Source: Certhia americana
Lineage: Eukaryota > Chordata > Aves > Passeriformes > Certhiidae
NCBI GenBank assembly: GCA_018697195.1
Contig: CM031873.1
Location: 1,216,436-1,280,435, forward strand
DNA length: 64,000 bases
Direction: 5' to 3'
Both the position numbers and the translations under genes were made by a program. The notes beneath the pieces are model-generated. The model saw only the letters and a list, made by a program, of their open reading frames with translations. It had not been told where the DNA came from and did no database searches. Numbering within the stretch: position 1 is the first letter of the stretch; each line of letters starts with the position of its first letter. Shown here piece by piece: positions 1-12,029 of this stretch.

Positions 1-365
1 CTTCACATGAGGAGCTGGAAATGTTCCTCGAATGAGAAGAGGGAAATGTCCCTCACATGAAGAACTGGAAGTGTTCCTCAAATGAAGAGAAAGAAATGTT
101 CCTCATATGAAGAACGGGAAATGTTCCTCACATGAAGAACTGGAAATATTCCTCACATGAGGAGAAGGAAATATCCCTTACATGAAGGAAATGTCCCTCA
201 CATGAAGGAAATGTCCCTCAGACAAAGAGAAAGAAATATCCCTCACATGAGGAGAAAGAAATGTCCCTCACATGAGGAGAAGGAAATGTCCCTCAATGAA
301 GGAAATGTCCCTCACATGAAGAGCAGGAAATGTTCCTCACATGAGGAACAGTAAATGTCCCTGAC
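1..365. repeat. Minisatellite, about 25-30 bp unit, cut by the left window edge
   Basis: Tandem, imperfect copies built on a ggaaatgttcctcacatgaag core, with lengths varying because some copies drop the agaact or ggagaa spacer. The array runs from base 1 to about 365, so its true left end lies outside the window. It stays open in one plus frame (157-354) only because the unit contains no stop there. That frame has no coding character, and I do not call a gene. Confidence 0.85.
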
Positions 366-1392
366 AGAGCCAAGACAAGGCATGGAATCAGTCTGGATGT
401 GCTGGGAGTGCAGCTGCTGATGTGGAAATGCTCTGCCTGGCAGCTTGGGGAGGGATTCAGTCACCCAGCAGTGACAGTGCCCAGGGCAGGCTGGCACATG
501 GGCACAGGGCTGGCAGATGTCACCAGCACCAGAGGAGAGTGGGGCCCTTGGAGTGGTGGCTCTGCTCTCGCTGAACACCCTCAGGGCTTGGAGTGACAGG
601 CGCCATCCTGTCTGCTTGGAATGTGACAGGAGCTTTAGGAAAGTGGCATTGCACACAAAGGAGCAAAGGAGAAATAATCCATGAAAGCTAGGAGTTAAAA
701 AAGGGTATGTTCTTTATGGATTATTGTTAAATTGACACCTTTTTAATCCCAGTCAGACACAAGCCATGGTTCTGATGTCCTTCCAGAAACAAGATCTGTT
801 CTTCTGTGTCCTCCAGCACTGAGAATTCCTAGCCAGCATCGTGCTCAGAGCCTGGGAAAGCCAGGAAAAATGGGTGAATCTCTGGGGGGAGCCTTTGGTG
901 AAGCCTGGACAACCACAACCCAGCCAGAAACAGGTTAAAATCAGTGCAGCTGGTGGAATTCAGAGTAAATCCTTTGTGTTAGCAAACAAACTCTGGCAAA
1001 TCCAGGTTCCTCCTGTGTGTTCTTAAACGATCCTTTAAGAGTTAAACAAAACAGTGACTGCTGCCTTTTAAACACAAGTGACCTTTCTCATGGTTCTTTT
1101 TCACAGGTAAGTGTATTTTAATGTCATTTTAGAGTCTTTAAGGCTTGGGAAGTGAATATTTGGAGTGTGGGGTTTTAAAATGTCTGGTGAGCAAAACTCC
1201 AATATTGACCAGGGACTGGATTAGCTCAGTTTGGGATTCCTTTTCTTATTCCCAAAACTGTGCAGGCTTCAGCTCCCTGTAATGCACAGCCAGGGCACAT
1301 CCCAAGCAAAAGTCACCAGGAGGGAGCCCTGGAGCCCCTGGTCCTCCCCTGCAGGGCACAAGGCCACCCTGAGCTGCTGCTGTGGGGCTTTT
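366..1392. other. Unique intergenic sequence, nothing recognised
   Basis: Non-repetitive sequence of moderate GC. The open frames here are short, lack splice context and resemble no family I know. The stretch around 1020-1140 is AT-richer, but no motif stands out. Confidence 0.5.
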
Positions 1393-1473
1393 CATGGAAC
1401 ATAAATCCCAGAATGGGTTGGGTGGGAAGGGACATTAAAGATTGTCCTTAAAGCCATGGGCAGGGACACCTGC
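1393..1473 (-). mobile_element. CR1 LINE, short 3'-end fragment
   Basis: Reads as the reverse complement of a CR1 3' end: an aaatcccagaatggg start, the ggaagggacattaaag motif and a ccatgggcagggacacc block. Only about 80 bp are left. CR1 copies are usually 5'-truncated in birds, so the preserved part is the 3' UTR. Confidence 0.75.
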
Positions 1474-1664
1474 AAATCAAGCCCTGGGAGTTTCTCACCC
1501 TGTGTTCCTCAGTGTCATTGATGGAATTGTTATTCTTTGTTTAATTTGGGATTTAAAAAAATTTTTTTGGTTTAAGTCCTCCAAGAGATTTGAACTGCCA
1601 GAATAAAGCTGGGAGATGCCCTATAAATCAGAGAGCAAAATGAGATTCAACAGAATGCATTTAA

Positions 1665-2218
1665 TCAGAGAATCCCAGAATGGTTTGGATTGGAAAGGAC
1701 TTAAAGCCCATCCAGATCCACCCCTGCCATGGCAGGGACACCTCCCACTGTCCCAGGCTGCTCCAGCCCCAATGTCCAACCTGGTCTTGGGCATTCCTGG
1801 GATCCAGGGGCAGTCCCAACTGCTCTGGGCACCCTGTGCCAGGGCCTGCCCACCCTCACAGGGAAGAATTCCTGTCCCCAAATCCCATCCAGCCCTGCCC
1901 TGGGTCAGTCTGAAGCCATTCCCTGTGTCCTGTCCCTCCATCCCTCATCAATTCTCTCTCCCCATCTTTCCTGGGGCTCCTTCAGGCCCTGCAGGGCCAC
2001 CCTGAGCTCAGCCCAAAGCTTCTCCTGTGCAGGTGAACAATCCCAGCTGTGCCAGCCTTTCATGCCAGCAGATCTGCTCCATCCTCTGCTCATGCTGGAG
2101 CCTCCTCTGGGCTCTCTGCAGCAGCTCCAGCTGCTGCCTGTGCTGGGGCAGCTCTGCAGGTGAGCTCTCACCTGAGCACAGGGGCAGAATCCCCCTCCCC
2201 TCCCCTGCTGCCCATGCT
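1665..2218 (-). mobile_element. CR1 LINE, 3' fragment of about 550 bp
   Basis: Starts with the reversed CR1 3' terminus (agaatcccagaatggtttgg) and continues through blocks shared with the copies at 6609, 10966, 60535 and 63410: the tgccatggcagggacacctc block, the gatccaggggcag block, the tctgaagccattccctgtg block and the ctgcagcagctccagctgctg block. This is one of the longest copies here. The frames open on both strands across it are repeat-derived, with no intact reverse transcriptase. Confidence 0.9.
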
Positions 2219-2504
2219 TTTCCCTCGGACTGAATTTCTCGTTTGTTAAAATCTCTGCTTCTGTGTCCATGCCCTGATTTCAGTGAGGAGGAGATCCAAG
2301 TGCTGAGGGGGTCACCAGACCCTCATCACCTCTTCCCAGCTGTGGCAGAGTTGTGACAAACCATCACCTCTGCCTTTCTGCGTGGGAAATGGGTCCTGGG
2401 AGAAGCTGGGAGGGAGGAGAGTCACGGGAGAAGTCAGTGCAGGGCTGGCTCTTCTGGAAACCACTGCTGGCTCTGCTGCTGGGGCTCAGGATTGAACTGT
2501 AACA

Positions 2505-2935
2505 AGGCTGGAGAGGGGCTGTGGACACAAACCCTGGGAGGAAGGGCTGAGGGAGCTGGGGGTGCTCAGCCTGGAGCAAAGGAGACTCCGTGCTGAGCTC
2601 AGCACTCTCTGCAGCTCCCTGACAGGGGCTGTGCTCAGCGGGGTTGGGCTCTCTCTGCAGGCAGCACTGACACAACCACAGGGCACAGGCTCAAGGGAAA
2701 TACAGGCTGGAGAGCAGGGAAAAGTTTTTCACAGAAAGAGTGATCAAGTGCTGGAATGTTCTGCCCGGGGAGGTGGTGGAGTCCCCATCCCTGGATGTGT
2801 TTCAAACCAGCCTGGATGTGGCACTGGGTGCCAGGGTCTGGGTGAGGTTTTGGGGCTGGGTTGGACTCAATGAGCTTGGAGGGCTCTTCAAACCTGGGGA
2901 CTCTGGGGTTCTGTGAATTCTGTGTGTGATTCCTG
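2505..2935 (+). mobile_element. CR1 LINE, 3' fragment
   Basis: Plus-oriented CR1. A ctgagggagctgggggtgctcag block is followed by caagtgctggaatgttctgcc, ggaggtggtggagtccccatcc and gttggactcaatgag. It ends in a degenerate tail of ttctgtgaattctgtg repeats at about 2935. No coding capacity remains. Confidence 0.85.
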
Positions 2936-4104
2936 GCTCAGGATTTCTGAAGAGCCTTAATCCTTGGCCTCCTGGTCAGAGGGCTCAGTGAGGGTGTCCT
3001 GAGCAGGATGCTGCAGGCAGGGCATCCAGGAGGAATTTTGACCCCTTTTGGCTCAGTATCCTCATCCAGCCAAGGTGCTTTTACTCCATTTGCTCCATTT
3101 ACTCCATTACCCCTGAGGGCGAAGGTTTGGAAGGGCTTTCCTCCAGCTTGGAAGGCAAAGCTCCCTCCTGCGCCTTCCTGGGCATCTCCCACAACACCAA
3201 CCAAAGAACAAGATGGAAAAAACACATTATCCCACTGCTCACAGGGGGAAAAGTGGGATTCTTAAGGATAACAGTCACCCAGCAGGCTAGGGATGAGTTT
3301 CCCTGGGTGGGTGCAGTGGGACAGGCTGGCCAAAGCTGACAAGGAAACCCCTGCCGAGGTGGGACCAATGCCCAACACCACCCTGCTGTCCTGCTGAGCC
3401 TGGAGAGGCTCCAGGGCACCTGGATCACCCAGGAGATGAAAGGCACGGAGCGTGTGAAGCTCCAGATAGGAGGGATGAAGAGGGAGCAAACACTGGGGAG
3501 CTTTAGCAGGATGGGAAGCAGAAATCCCTTGGCTGCTTGACAGGGAGCTGCCAATTTTGCAGCAAGCCACATCTTCAGCCTGCAGAGTTGGATAGGATCA
3601 TCCCAAATAACCAGGTTTCCATCAGAAAATTCCCATTTTCTCTGCCCTTTGGAAGAACAGGAGCCCAGACACTCCTTGGAGAGGAAGAGCTGTTGCATTG
3701 CCCAGGGAGTTGAGCTGTGGGGTGGATGGAGGAGATTCCTTTAAAGGAATAAATACTTCTGGATCTGCAGTGGAGGCTGCAGAGCCTTGTGTAGGTCCCC
3801 TGGGATAGAACACGCTCTGGGGTGCAAGAAGATGGAGGAATTTGGGGTTGAACACCCTCAAACTGGCTAAAAAAAAATCCCATTTAGAGGAGCAGACCCT
3901 GCTGTCTCTACCAGCTTTGGATTCTGGTGGGACTTGTTAGCAAAACCACTCCAGAACAGGGAAAGAAAGCCCTTGACACATCAGGGACAGCATTTCCTGC
4001 TCGCGTGCGCCATCGGGAGCAGCTCAGGGGAGAGCACCGGGGGATTGTCACTCCAAAGGAGTCACAGCACCGTGGGAGAAGGGCGGCAGTGACGGCCTAT
4101 GGCA
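2936..4104. other. Unique sequence, nothing recognised
   Basis: Non-repetitive stretch with overlapping short open frames on both strands. The longest (minus, 3099-3698) shows no domain, signal or splice logic I can recognise. CpG density rises towards the right end from about 3990. Confidence 0.45.
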
Positions 4105-4420
4105 CATCCCTGATTCCCGGCAGGATCCCTGGGTCCCGGGACCATCCCTGGCCCCCCAAGGACCATCCTCAGTCCCCCAGGAGCATCCCTGGCCCCCAAG
4201 GACCATCCCCAGGCCCAAGGACCATCCCTGATCCCAAGCAGGATCCCTGGCCCCCAAGGACCATCCCTGGCTCCCCAGGACCATCCCTGGCTCCCCAGGA
4301 CCATCCCCGGACCTCCAGGAGCATCCCCGGGCCCCAGGAGCATCCCTGGCCCCCCGGGAGCATCCCCAGGCCCCAGGAACATCCTCGGCCCTCAGGACCA
4401 TCCCCGGCCCCGCATCCGGG
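4105..4420. repeat. GC-rich minisatellite, about 22-bp unit
   Basis: About 14 tandem imperfect copies of an aggaccatccctggcccccc unit, with variants reading gagcatcc or aggatccc. The array keeps a plus frame open through repeated Pro-rich peptides and also keeps minus frames open. Such two-strand openness indicates a repeat rather than a gene. It leads directly into the CpG-rich flank of the assembly gap. Confidence 0.85.
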
Positions 4421-4607
4421 GTGCTCTGGGAGGGTCCGGGATGCTCTGGGAGTGTCTAGCCCTCGCTGCGGAGCCTCCAAGGCAGAGCTGAGCGTGTCCC
4501 TGTTCCCGCGGTGTCCCGAGGGCAGCCGGCGGAGCAGCCCTGGGTGCCGGGTGCTCGGGATCACCTCCGGAGCCCGGGGGTCCCTGCGGGATGCTCCAAA
4601 CGGGGCG
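4421..4607. other. CpG-rich left flank of the assembly gap
   Basis: High GC with several CpGs (ctcgctgcgg, ttcccgcggtg, gcagccggcgg), unlike the surrounding intergenic DNA. It could be the edge of a small CpG island or simply GC-rich repeat. It stops at the run of N, so no exon or promoter can be defined. Confidence 0.4.
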
Positions 4608-4833
4608 NNNNNNNNNNNNNNNNNNNNNNNNNNNNNNNNNNNNNNNNNNNNNNNNNNNNNNNNNNNNNNNNNNNNNNNNNNNNNNNNNNNNNNNNNNNNN
4701 NNNNNNNNNNNNNNNNNNNNNNNNNNNNNNNNNNNNNNNNNNNNNNNNNNNNNNNNNNNNNNNNNNNNNNNNNNNNNNNNNNNNNNNNNNNNNNNNNNNN
4801 NNNNNNNNNNNNNNNNNNNNNNNNNNNNNNNNN
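4608..4833. other. Assembly gap (226 N)
   Basis: Unbroken run of N. Frames drawn across it carry about 75 unknown residues and are not evidence of coding. Its position just after a GC-rich minisatellite suggests that the missing bases are also GC-rich or repetitive. Confidence 1.
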
Positions 4834-6608
4834 TGCTGCCAGCAGCTGGATGTGCTGCAGAGCCTGCTGAGAGCGGATGGGAAAGGGAAGGACTGGGAAT
4901 ACGGCGATGCTGGGAGCAGCCTTCCTGTCAGGAGAGGCACTTCCAGACAGAAACGAATGGGGAATGTTAAAATATACAGGGAAATCAAGCAGGAGCCAGG
5001 AGGGGGTAGAAAATAGATCGTGGAGCTCTGGAGGAACAGCTGGAGTAAATTAAGGCAGGTAATTGGAGCAGGATAAGGTGGGTGAGCAGCAAGGCTGGAA
5101 GGAGCTATTCTTAGCGCAGGCATTTACTCATCAGCACATGGAATCCTGCTCTTGGCTGGCCTGGAATGGTTTTGTCACTTGGCTGGACCCACTGGTTACT
5201 CCAAACCTGTGATGACACCTGTGCAGAGGTGTCCCCGGGGTGCAGGGAGGGGGAGTGCAGCTCTCCCAGCTCCAGGAAGGGGACAATCCCACTGGGATGC
5301 CGTGCCCTGGGAGAAGGGTTTGGCTTTGCTTTGGAGCCCAGAGGAGCAAGGCTTGATCCTTTTTTTACTGGTTCAGTCTCTGTTCCGTTCCCCAGGAGTG
5401 TCCTGGGCTGTGACACAACATCCTCACCTGGGCACAGTGACCTTGGCACAGCTGCTGAGAGCCAGGGGACAGCTGGTGTCCCCCACAGGGCTGGGGCTGC
5501 TCCCAGGGGTGTCCCTCAGGCAGAGCTGGGAGGGGACAGGGCTGGGGGGGAGCTGGGGCACCTTCCCCCGAGCAGGGGCAGCCACCAACCCCCTGCCAAG
5601 GACTGGAGTGTCCCCCTGCTGTCCCCAGGTCCTGCTGAGGAAGCAGCACTGGATGTTTGCAGCACAGTTTCATGGTGGCAGCAACTTTTCCTGATGTTTC
5701 CCAGTGCTGGGAGTGGCAGGAACCCAGTGGTGGGTTATTCCAAGGGGGAATGGCTCATCCCCATCTCCAGGCTGTGGCAGGGGTGTTAAGGGCTCATCCC
5801 CATCTCCCTGGTGCTCGTTATTTGTTATTTGAGCTCAAAACATCCCCGTCAGTGTCTGTAGCAAAAATCCACCGGTTCCATTCCTCCAAGAGAAGCCACT
5901 GACTCAGAGATAACAACCACTTAGGCCGTTTAAGTCTCCTCCATTTGATCTAAAATATCAATTAATACAAACGATTGGGATGAAATAACCGTGCTCCAAA
6001 CCCTTCTTATCCCTCAGCTGTAGGAGAAAATCCCGGCAAACAATTTTGAGTAAATACCTTCATTAAACACTGAAGAGAGGCGGTTGGGATTACAAGGGTC
6101 TGTAAACAAGGGAACAAACAGGCTGATCTAATCTCAGCAAAGAACACAGCAAGTGTGAGGGGACGGGGCTGTGTGTGACTAATAAAGGGCTGGTAAGTAA
6201 ATAATAATGGCAAGGACTAATTAATAACTGGATATCGAGGGCTGATAATGAGGGCAGGGCCCTGCTTTGTTCCCTGTGACAATCTGCTGTGCTTTCACAG
6301 AGACCCAAAGCACTGAGCCCGACTGATGGGTGCCGCTGCCTGGGACACTTTGGGCTCCAAGAGGAGCCTGTGGCTGCCTGGTGGCACTGAGAGGGTGAAA
6401 CCCACCTGGCTGGGAGCTGGCAGCTCTGCAGGGCAACACTGACCCAGTGAGGGGGAAATCCCACAGGGCACAGACACTTGAATTACCCCTGAGCTTTGGC
6501 TCTGCATCTGAAAAGGCCAGAAGAGAGGGACATGAGTCACCTGTGTACCCCCAGCCCTGGCTCTCAGAGCTGTGCAGGGGCTCCTGCTCACAGGCAGATT
6601 CTGTGGGG
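4834..6608. other. Unique sequence, with an AT-rich candidate conserved element at about 5900-6260
   Basis: No repeats recognised. The stretch at about 5900-6260 is clearly AT-richer and less repetitive than its surroundings, with ATTA/TAAT-type motifs (atcaattaatac, ctaattaataac). That composition fits a conserved non-coding or regulatory element, but conservation cannot be judged from one genome. The open frames across 5150-5900 are low-complexity and unconvincing. Confidence 0.35.
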
Positions 6609-6998
6609 ATCACAGAATCCCAGAATGGTTTGGATTAGAAGGGACCTTAAAACTCATTTAGTGCCACCCCTGCCATGGCAGGGACACCTCCCACTGTCCC
6701 AGGCTGCTCCAACCCCAATGTCCAGCCTGGCCTTGGGATATTCCAGGGATCCAGGGGCAGCCCCATCTGCCAGGACCTGCCCACCCTCACAGGGAACAAT
6801 TCCTACCCAATATCCAACCTGAATCTCTCCTCTTTCAATCTGAAGCCATTCCTCTTGTCCTGTCACTACAGTTCTTCATGAGGGGTCCCTCTCCCATTTC
6901 CCTTCAGCCCCTCCAGATCCTGCAAGGGGCTCTGAGCTCTCCACACAACCTTCTCCTCTCCAGGCTGGACAATCCCAGCTCTCCCAGCCTCTCAGGAT
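6609..6998 (-). mobile_element. CR1 LINE, 3' fragment
   Basis: Starts with the reversed CR1 terminus (cacagaatcccagaatgg) and carries the ccatggcagggacacctccc, ggatccaggggcag and ctgaagccattcc blocks. It runs to a ctctcccagcctctcagg block at about 6998. Same subfamily as the copies at 1665 and 10966. Confidence 0.9.
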
Positions 6999-8606
6999 GC
7001 ACAGGCCGGATGCAGCTCTTGCAAGATGAAGATGTTTTGTGCTGGATTTACCAAACTGTCTCTCCAGATCCCTGCTCCAGGCTCCAGGTGTTTCCCAGCT
7101 GTGCTCAGGTTGTTCCAGAACCATTCTGGTATTGCTGGAGAGTGTTGCTGTTTTCCAGCCTGTCCCTCCTTCCTTCTGGGACAAGGGAGCAGCAGCTGGT
7201 GGTAGGATTTGTAGCCACTTCAGGAGGTATTTTTGGGATATTTTGGGATATTATTCAGGAGGTATTTTTGCCTCTGGGCAGTGCCACACTGAGTATTTTC
7301 CTCAGTTTACCTTTGCCCTCCAGAAACTCCAGCAGAGGTGGCTCACTGTGACCTCAGACTTGTCCAGCAGCAGCAGCAGCCATGTGCAGAGAACATTCTT
7401 GGGGAGGTTTCCCCAGCAGGATCCTGAGCTGAAAGCAGAGCAGAGCGGAAAAAGAGGGCTCAGTCCCTCAGCTTCGTGCTCTTTTCCCCCCACCCAAAGC
7501 TGCCTGGGATGCAGCAGCAGAGCTGGGAGCAGGATCTTTGCTGGGGATGCAGCAGGAGCTGGATGTCACAGCGTGGCTGTGCTGTCACACACCTGCCCCT
7601 CTCCACGTGTCCCTGCAGCCAGAGGGACAGCAGCTGTGACACAGCACTGGGGACGAGCTGCTGGCACGCAACCGCCGGCAAGTCGGCGTCAGAAATCAAA
7701 TTATTACCTCTGCTGCACCCCAGAGGAACCCCGACAATTTAAGGCTTCTCCTTTAAACAGAAATAGAAAAATAAATGCAGGAGGGCAGGAAATGAGGCTG
7801 GGGTTGGTAGGGAAGGGGTGAAGGAGAAAGAGAGTCCTGGCAGTTTAAGGGAGGGGTTTAAACATTTCTGATTTTGGTTGTTTTGCTGGAGGAAAAAAAA
7901 AATCTAGGGACCATCATTATCCTGGGGATAGTAAAGGTAGAAAAGACCTATTGCTTGTGCATCCTAAAAAATCCAGCTGGTTATTTTTGGGGGTGGGAAG
8001 GGAGCGTCGTGCTTGCTCTTCCGAGAAGAGCAGAAACACATTGCCTGTGCTGATGGCATTTTGTCCCTGGAACTCATCCCACAGTTGATCACTCCATCAC
8101 AGCAAAGATTTACTCCAATAGCTTTTGTGTTTTATAACATTTACCAACAGTCTAGCTCTGCTTGCTGAAAACTCGAGGAGTGGGCAGTGTCCCTCAGCAC
8201 GACTCAGGAGGTCTGCTGCTCTCCCTCAAATAGGATTTGTCAGCAGAGGTCAAAGCTTTTATTCCTGCAGGCGACAGAGTGGAAACAAATGGCCAGGCCT
8301 GGGGGTGAGGAAGCCTTTTAGCTGTTCTGTTCTGGAATTGTCAGGCTTGGAATTGTCTGGCGCTGCCACCTGAGGTGCAAAGCTGAGCTCACCTGGGCCA
8401 GGGTTTGTCTTATGGGCTCTTGTTCCCAGCTCCTGTCTGCTCTCGCTAAGGAGAGCTCCAGTCCAAGGAAATCCTCCTCCAAAGAGCTCAGTGAGGGTGG
8501 GATTCGCTGCCTGGGAGCCTGGCTGTGGACTAAGGGTGCTCAGAGAGGGAGGGCAGGGCCAGCAGGGCACAGGGACTGAGCCCAGAGCCACTGAGCTGGG
8601 CCCAGG
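6999..8606. other. Unique intergenic sequence
   Basis: No recognised repeat or gene. A 260-codon plus frame (7039-7821) starts at the right end of the CR1 and runs on into low-complexity residues. It lacks any recognisable domain, so I treat it as chance. A small local duplication (ggaggtatttttg twice, 7225-7275) and an AT-richer part at 7740-8130 are present. Confidence 0.4.
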
Positions 8607-8757
8607 GCAGGGCAAAAAGGCACCCCTGGGTGAAGATCCATGGGGGGAAAGCCTCCAGCTTTCTGGGAAAAGGCTCCCAACAGGGCAAAAAGGCACCCCT
8701 GGGTGAAGATCCATGGGGAAATTCTCCAGCTCTCTGGGAAAAGGGCTCCCAACAGGG
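8607..8757. repeat. Two-copy tandem repeat, about 74-bp unit
   Basis: The segment from cagggcaaaaaggcacccct through ctgggaaaaggctcccaa is repeated once in direct orientation, the second copy beginning near 8681. The copies are very similar, so the duplication is fairly young. No coding role is evident. Confidence 0.8.
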
Positions 8758-9445
8758 CTCTCAGGTGGTTCCTGCCCCTTCCAAAACCTCACTGTCCCTT
8801 CTTATCACAGGAGGAAAGGACACCCTGCAGGAAGCCTGCAAACCCCTGGATCCCTGGATGTGCCTCTCCTGCCTCTGGAGCACAAAATCCCCTGGCACTG
8901 GGGAGGCCTGGAGAGCTCTGGGCCTGACAAAATCCTGGCAGATTTCTCCATCATCCAGCAGCAGTTCTGAGGGAAAGAGAAGGAGGAAAGCAGGGATCTG
9001 CAGCTCCTCATGTGCCTGCAGGCTGCAGGCAGGCTGAGCTTCAGAGATCTCCTCAGACAGGAGCTGCATTAGTGCCTGAGAGCCCTGGGGGTGTTATTCA
9101 GGGTGGATTTGTCTGGCAGCCTTTTAAACCTGTCTGTATTCCTTGTGGCAGTGAGTTCCCCACCAACACAGTGCTCAATAAACGCTCCTGGCTGGAGCCT
9201 GCCATGCTCAGGTGGTTTTGTTTTCCTGCTGGCCTTGCCCGACAGAGCAAACCTCAGGGAATTTCTGTGCCAAGCACCCACTTCTCTCCTGATGGATTCC
9301 CTTGGTCCTGGGGGCTAAGAGGAATGTGGGGGGGAGAGAAACCTGAGCTGGTGTTGGACAGTCAGGGGTGGGATCTCACCCCTCACTGACTTCTAGAACA
9401 TCAGCTGGAGCCTCATCTCATATCTCATCTCCCATCTCATCCCAG
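8758..9445. other. Unique sequence, nothing recognised
   Basis: Non-repetitive apart from a short atctc-rich run at about 9412-9442 that leads into the old CR1 copy. No gene is supported. Confidence 0.4.
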
Positions 9446-9605
9446 CCTTTACCATGGACAAGGACACCTTTCACCATCCCAGGTGGCTCCAGCCTGGCAT
9501 TGGACACTTCCAGGAATGTCTCAGCCACAGTTTCTCCGTGCCAAGGCCTCCCCACCTTCACAGGGAACGATTTCTGCCCAACATCCACTCTAATTCCTAA
9601 CCTAA
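9446..9605 (-). mobile_element. Old, diverged CR1 fragment
   Basis: Follows the CR1 order (ttaccatggacaaggacacc, a caccatcccaggtggctccagcc-type block, ttcacagggaacgatttctg), but with many changes from the copies at 1665 and 6609. It is therefore an older insertion. The 3' terminus is missing or unrecognisable. Confidence 0.65.
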
Positions 9606-10965
9606 ATATTTCCCGTGATTTTTGGCTGTTGTCACCCCCTGATTTGCAGTCCTAAAGCCTCAACAAAGCTCCTCTGACTTCCACCCAGCATTCCTGGTTT
9701 ATAGAAACTTCCACACAGCTGCAGTTTCAACCCAGTTTTCTCCCGTCTCTGCTCCCAGAGGAATTTCTCTGGGTGAAATTTGTGATACCAGGTGGGGTGA
9801 CACTGGTGAGACAGGAGAAGTTGCCACAGATCCAGATCCACCTCCTCCCACCTTGCTTAGGAAACATCAAAATGCCTTGGAAGGCTTGTGCTGCTCCTGA
9901 GGACTCAGATCTTCCCCTCACAGACAGCAAGGGCTTCTTTGTTGTTGATATAACCCAAGAACATTGGGGAAGACACCTTGACCCCTTTTCTGAGAAGCCA
10001 AATTGCCTCTGAAACCACACAAAGGAGAGCAAGGGGCTTCTTTTGTGATTTCATGCTCAAGTTCCACAAGATTCATCCAAGCAAGGGTGTTAAGCTTCGA
10101 GTCCTGGCCAGCCTCCAGCACAGGTAATTACAGATCTGCCGACCTGAATCTCTCCCCCTGAGTCAATTAAAGGTGTTGTTCTTTCCTTCTATCCTCGCTG
10201 CAGTGACAGTGTCCCAAGCAGAGCCCTCAGAGGTTCCTGTGCTTCCCAGAGCACATTTGAGGAGGCACAGAATGATCTGCACTGGTCCCTCCATGGGAGC
10301 TTTCCCACAGAAAGCTGTGGGAATAAAAGGCTGTGGAGCTGGAGCCCACCCTCCTGTCCACCAAGATAAAATCCAGCCCCACCTCGCTGGATGCTGCTGG
10401 GATCCATCCAGCTCGGGATAGTTCATGACTTTCAAGAAGTTCCAGCTGTTCTGAGGGGAGAGGGAGAGGACAAACGGCACCAAATCCCCCCTTTGCTGCT
10501 ACCAAAAGGCCACGGGGAGAGGCAGAGCTCTGTGGGACACCCCAGGGGAGGAGAAGCCACTTGTTCCCAGCAGTCACAGAGTCCCTGTCACCCTGAGGCT
10601 GGTGACACCCAGCTGAAAGAACAGCCCTGGTTTCCAGTCACCCCCTGAGGCACCCAGGAGCCCAGAAATAGCATCTCCACATCCCCAAGGTGCTTCTCCT
10701 GAGCTCTGGGGGTGTCACCTCGAGCAAAGGACATGGGGACCCTGCAGCCCCTGGGCTCTGCAGGTGCCTGGGCCAGCCCTGAGCATCCCTGAGCCTCCTG
10801 CATTTGCTCCTCCAGCCCAGGGGGTGAATTCCCAGCCATGGCCAACTCTGGAGCCAGCCCTGCATTCCCTCTGCCTGGTCAGTGTGCTCTGCACCCCAGA
10901 GCCCCTCGAGGTGACCAAGGATGAGACCCCTGGAGCAGGGACTTGAAGCTGCTTCTGCTCCTTAG
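9606..10965. other. Unique sequence, nothing recognised
   Basis: Mixed-composition intergenic DNA. Open frames are short and overlap on both strands; none has a recognisable motif. Confidence 0.4.
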
Positions 10966-11352
10966 TCACCGAATCCCAGAATCCCAGATTGGTTTGGGTT
11001 GGAATGGACCTGAAAAACCACCCAGAGCCACCCCTGCCATGGCAGGGACACCTCCCACTGTCCCAGGAGCTCCAACCCCAATGTCCAACCTGGGCATTCC
11101 AGGGATCCAGGGGCAGCCCCAGCTGCTCTGGGCATCCTGTGCCAGGGCCTGCCCACCCTGCCAGGGAACAATTCCTGCCCCAAATCCCATCTAACCCTGC
11201 CCTGGATCAGTCTGAAGCCATTCCCTGTGTCCTGTCCCTCTATCCCTTGTCCCCAGTCCCTCTCCAGCTCTCCTGGAGCCCCTTTAGGTACTGAAAAGCC
11301 ACAATAATGTCACCTTGGAGCCTTCTTGTTCAACTTCCCTCTCTCTCCAGGC
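10966..11352 (-). mobile_element. CR1 LINE, 3' fragment
   Basis: Begins with a duplicated reversed CR1 terminus (gaatcccagaatcccag) and follows the standard block order to a ccttcttgttcaacttccc block that corresponds to the ORF2/3'UTR border region. Related to the copies at 1665 and 6609. Confidence 0.88.
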
Positions 11353-11421
11353 CTCAGAATTCCTGAGAATTCAGTCAAGTTTTGTGGCCAGGTTTTGTGA
11401 TGCTTCTGACGCCTCAGCATG

Positions 11422-11475
11422 TGGAGGAGGAGAAGGAGGAGGAGGAGGAGGAGGAGGAGGAGGAAGAGGAGGAGA
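11422..11475. repeat. (GGA)n microsatellite
   Basis: Nearly uninterrupted gga triplets. The minus frame over it reads poly-Leu and the plus frame poly-Glu or poly-Gly, all artefacts of the triplet repeat. Confidence 0.95.
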
Positions 11476-12029
11476 ACAGGCAGCTCCTCCTGCCCATCTG
11501 CAGGGACAACAAACAGGGCTCTCCCCTGCCACATCCATGGATGTGCAGGCTGAGGGATATTCCGAGATTCAGGGATTTCTCTGGCTCAAACATTTTCTTT
11601 CTGCCTTTCCTGTAATTGTATCAATGTGGGAGGAAAAAAAAAATGTAAATAGGAATTTTAATAAAAGTGTAGCAGTAAGCAGATCTAATCTCTAACCTTT
11701 TGAAATATGAAGAAGCTGCTTTATCTGCGAGGAAGCACAATCTCTCCCCAGCAGAGATGGGAATTTGTGGGAGTTAAATTAACTAAGGCAGTGCTCCCCT
11801 CTTGCTCGTTGAATGTAAACGAAGCATATTGAGGATTATTGCAAAGGGAGAATTAATAAAAACGGAATGGGAAAGTTTCAGATCCAGGCATGTTTGCTAA
11901 TCGTTTCCCAGGCACGGAGAGAGCAGCCTGTGGTCCCAGAACCTCCTTCCCTGCTTCCCTGGAGAACCAGGAGAAATCCTGTGCAAGGCCTTGCAGTGGG
12001 CATGAGGGAGCTGCTGGGATGTCTTTTAG
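11476..12029. other. Unique, AT-richer sequence
   Basis: From about 11620 to 11880 the sequence is AT-rich and non-repetitive (for example ttaattaac-like words near 11776 and gaattaataaaaac near 11850). No element is recognised. Confidence 0.35.

Noticed and set aside
1..365. Possible CRISPR-like regular array
   Set aside because: Units are contiguous and imperfect, with no unique spacers, in an animal genome. It is a minisatellite.
1665..2218. Possible reverse transcriptase coding in CR1 copies
   Set aside because: All copies are short 3' pieces that hold only the UTR and the very end of the element. No catalytic region is present.
3927..4970. 347-codon plus frame and 243-codon minus frame spanning the gap
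   Set aside because: The frames consist largely of unknown residues from N and of minisatellite peptides.
11310..11695. Frames with poly-Leu, poly-Glu or poly-Gly
   Set aside because: Triplet (GGA)n microsatellite artefact.
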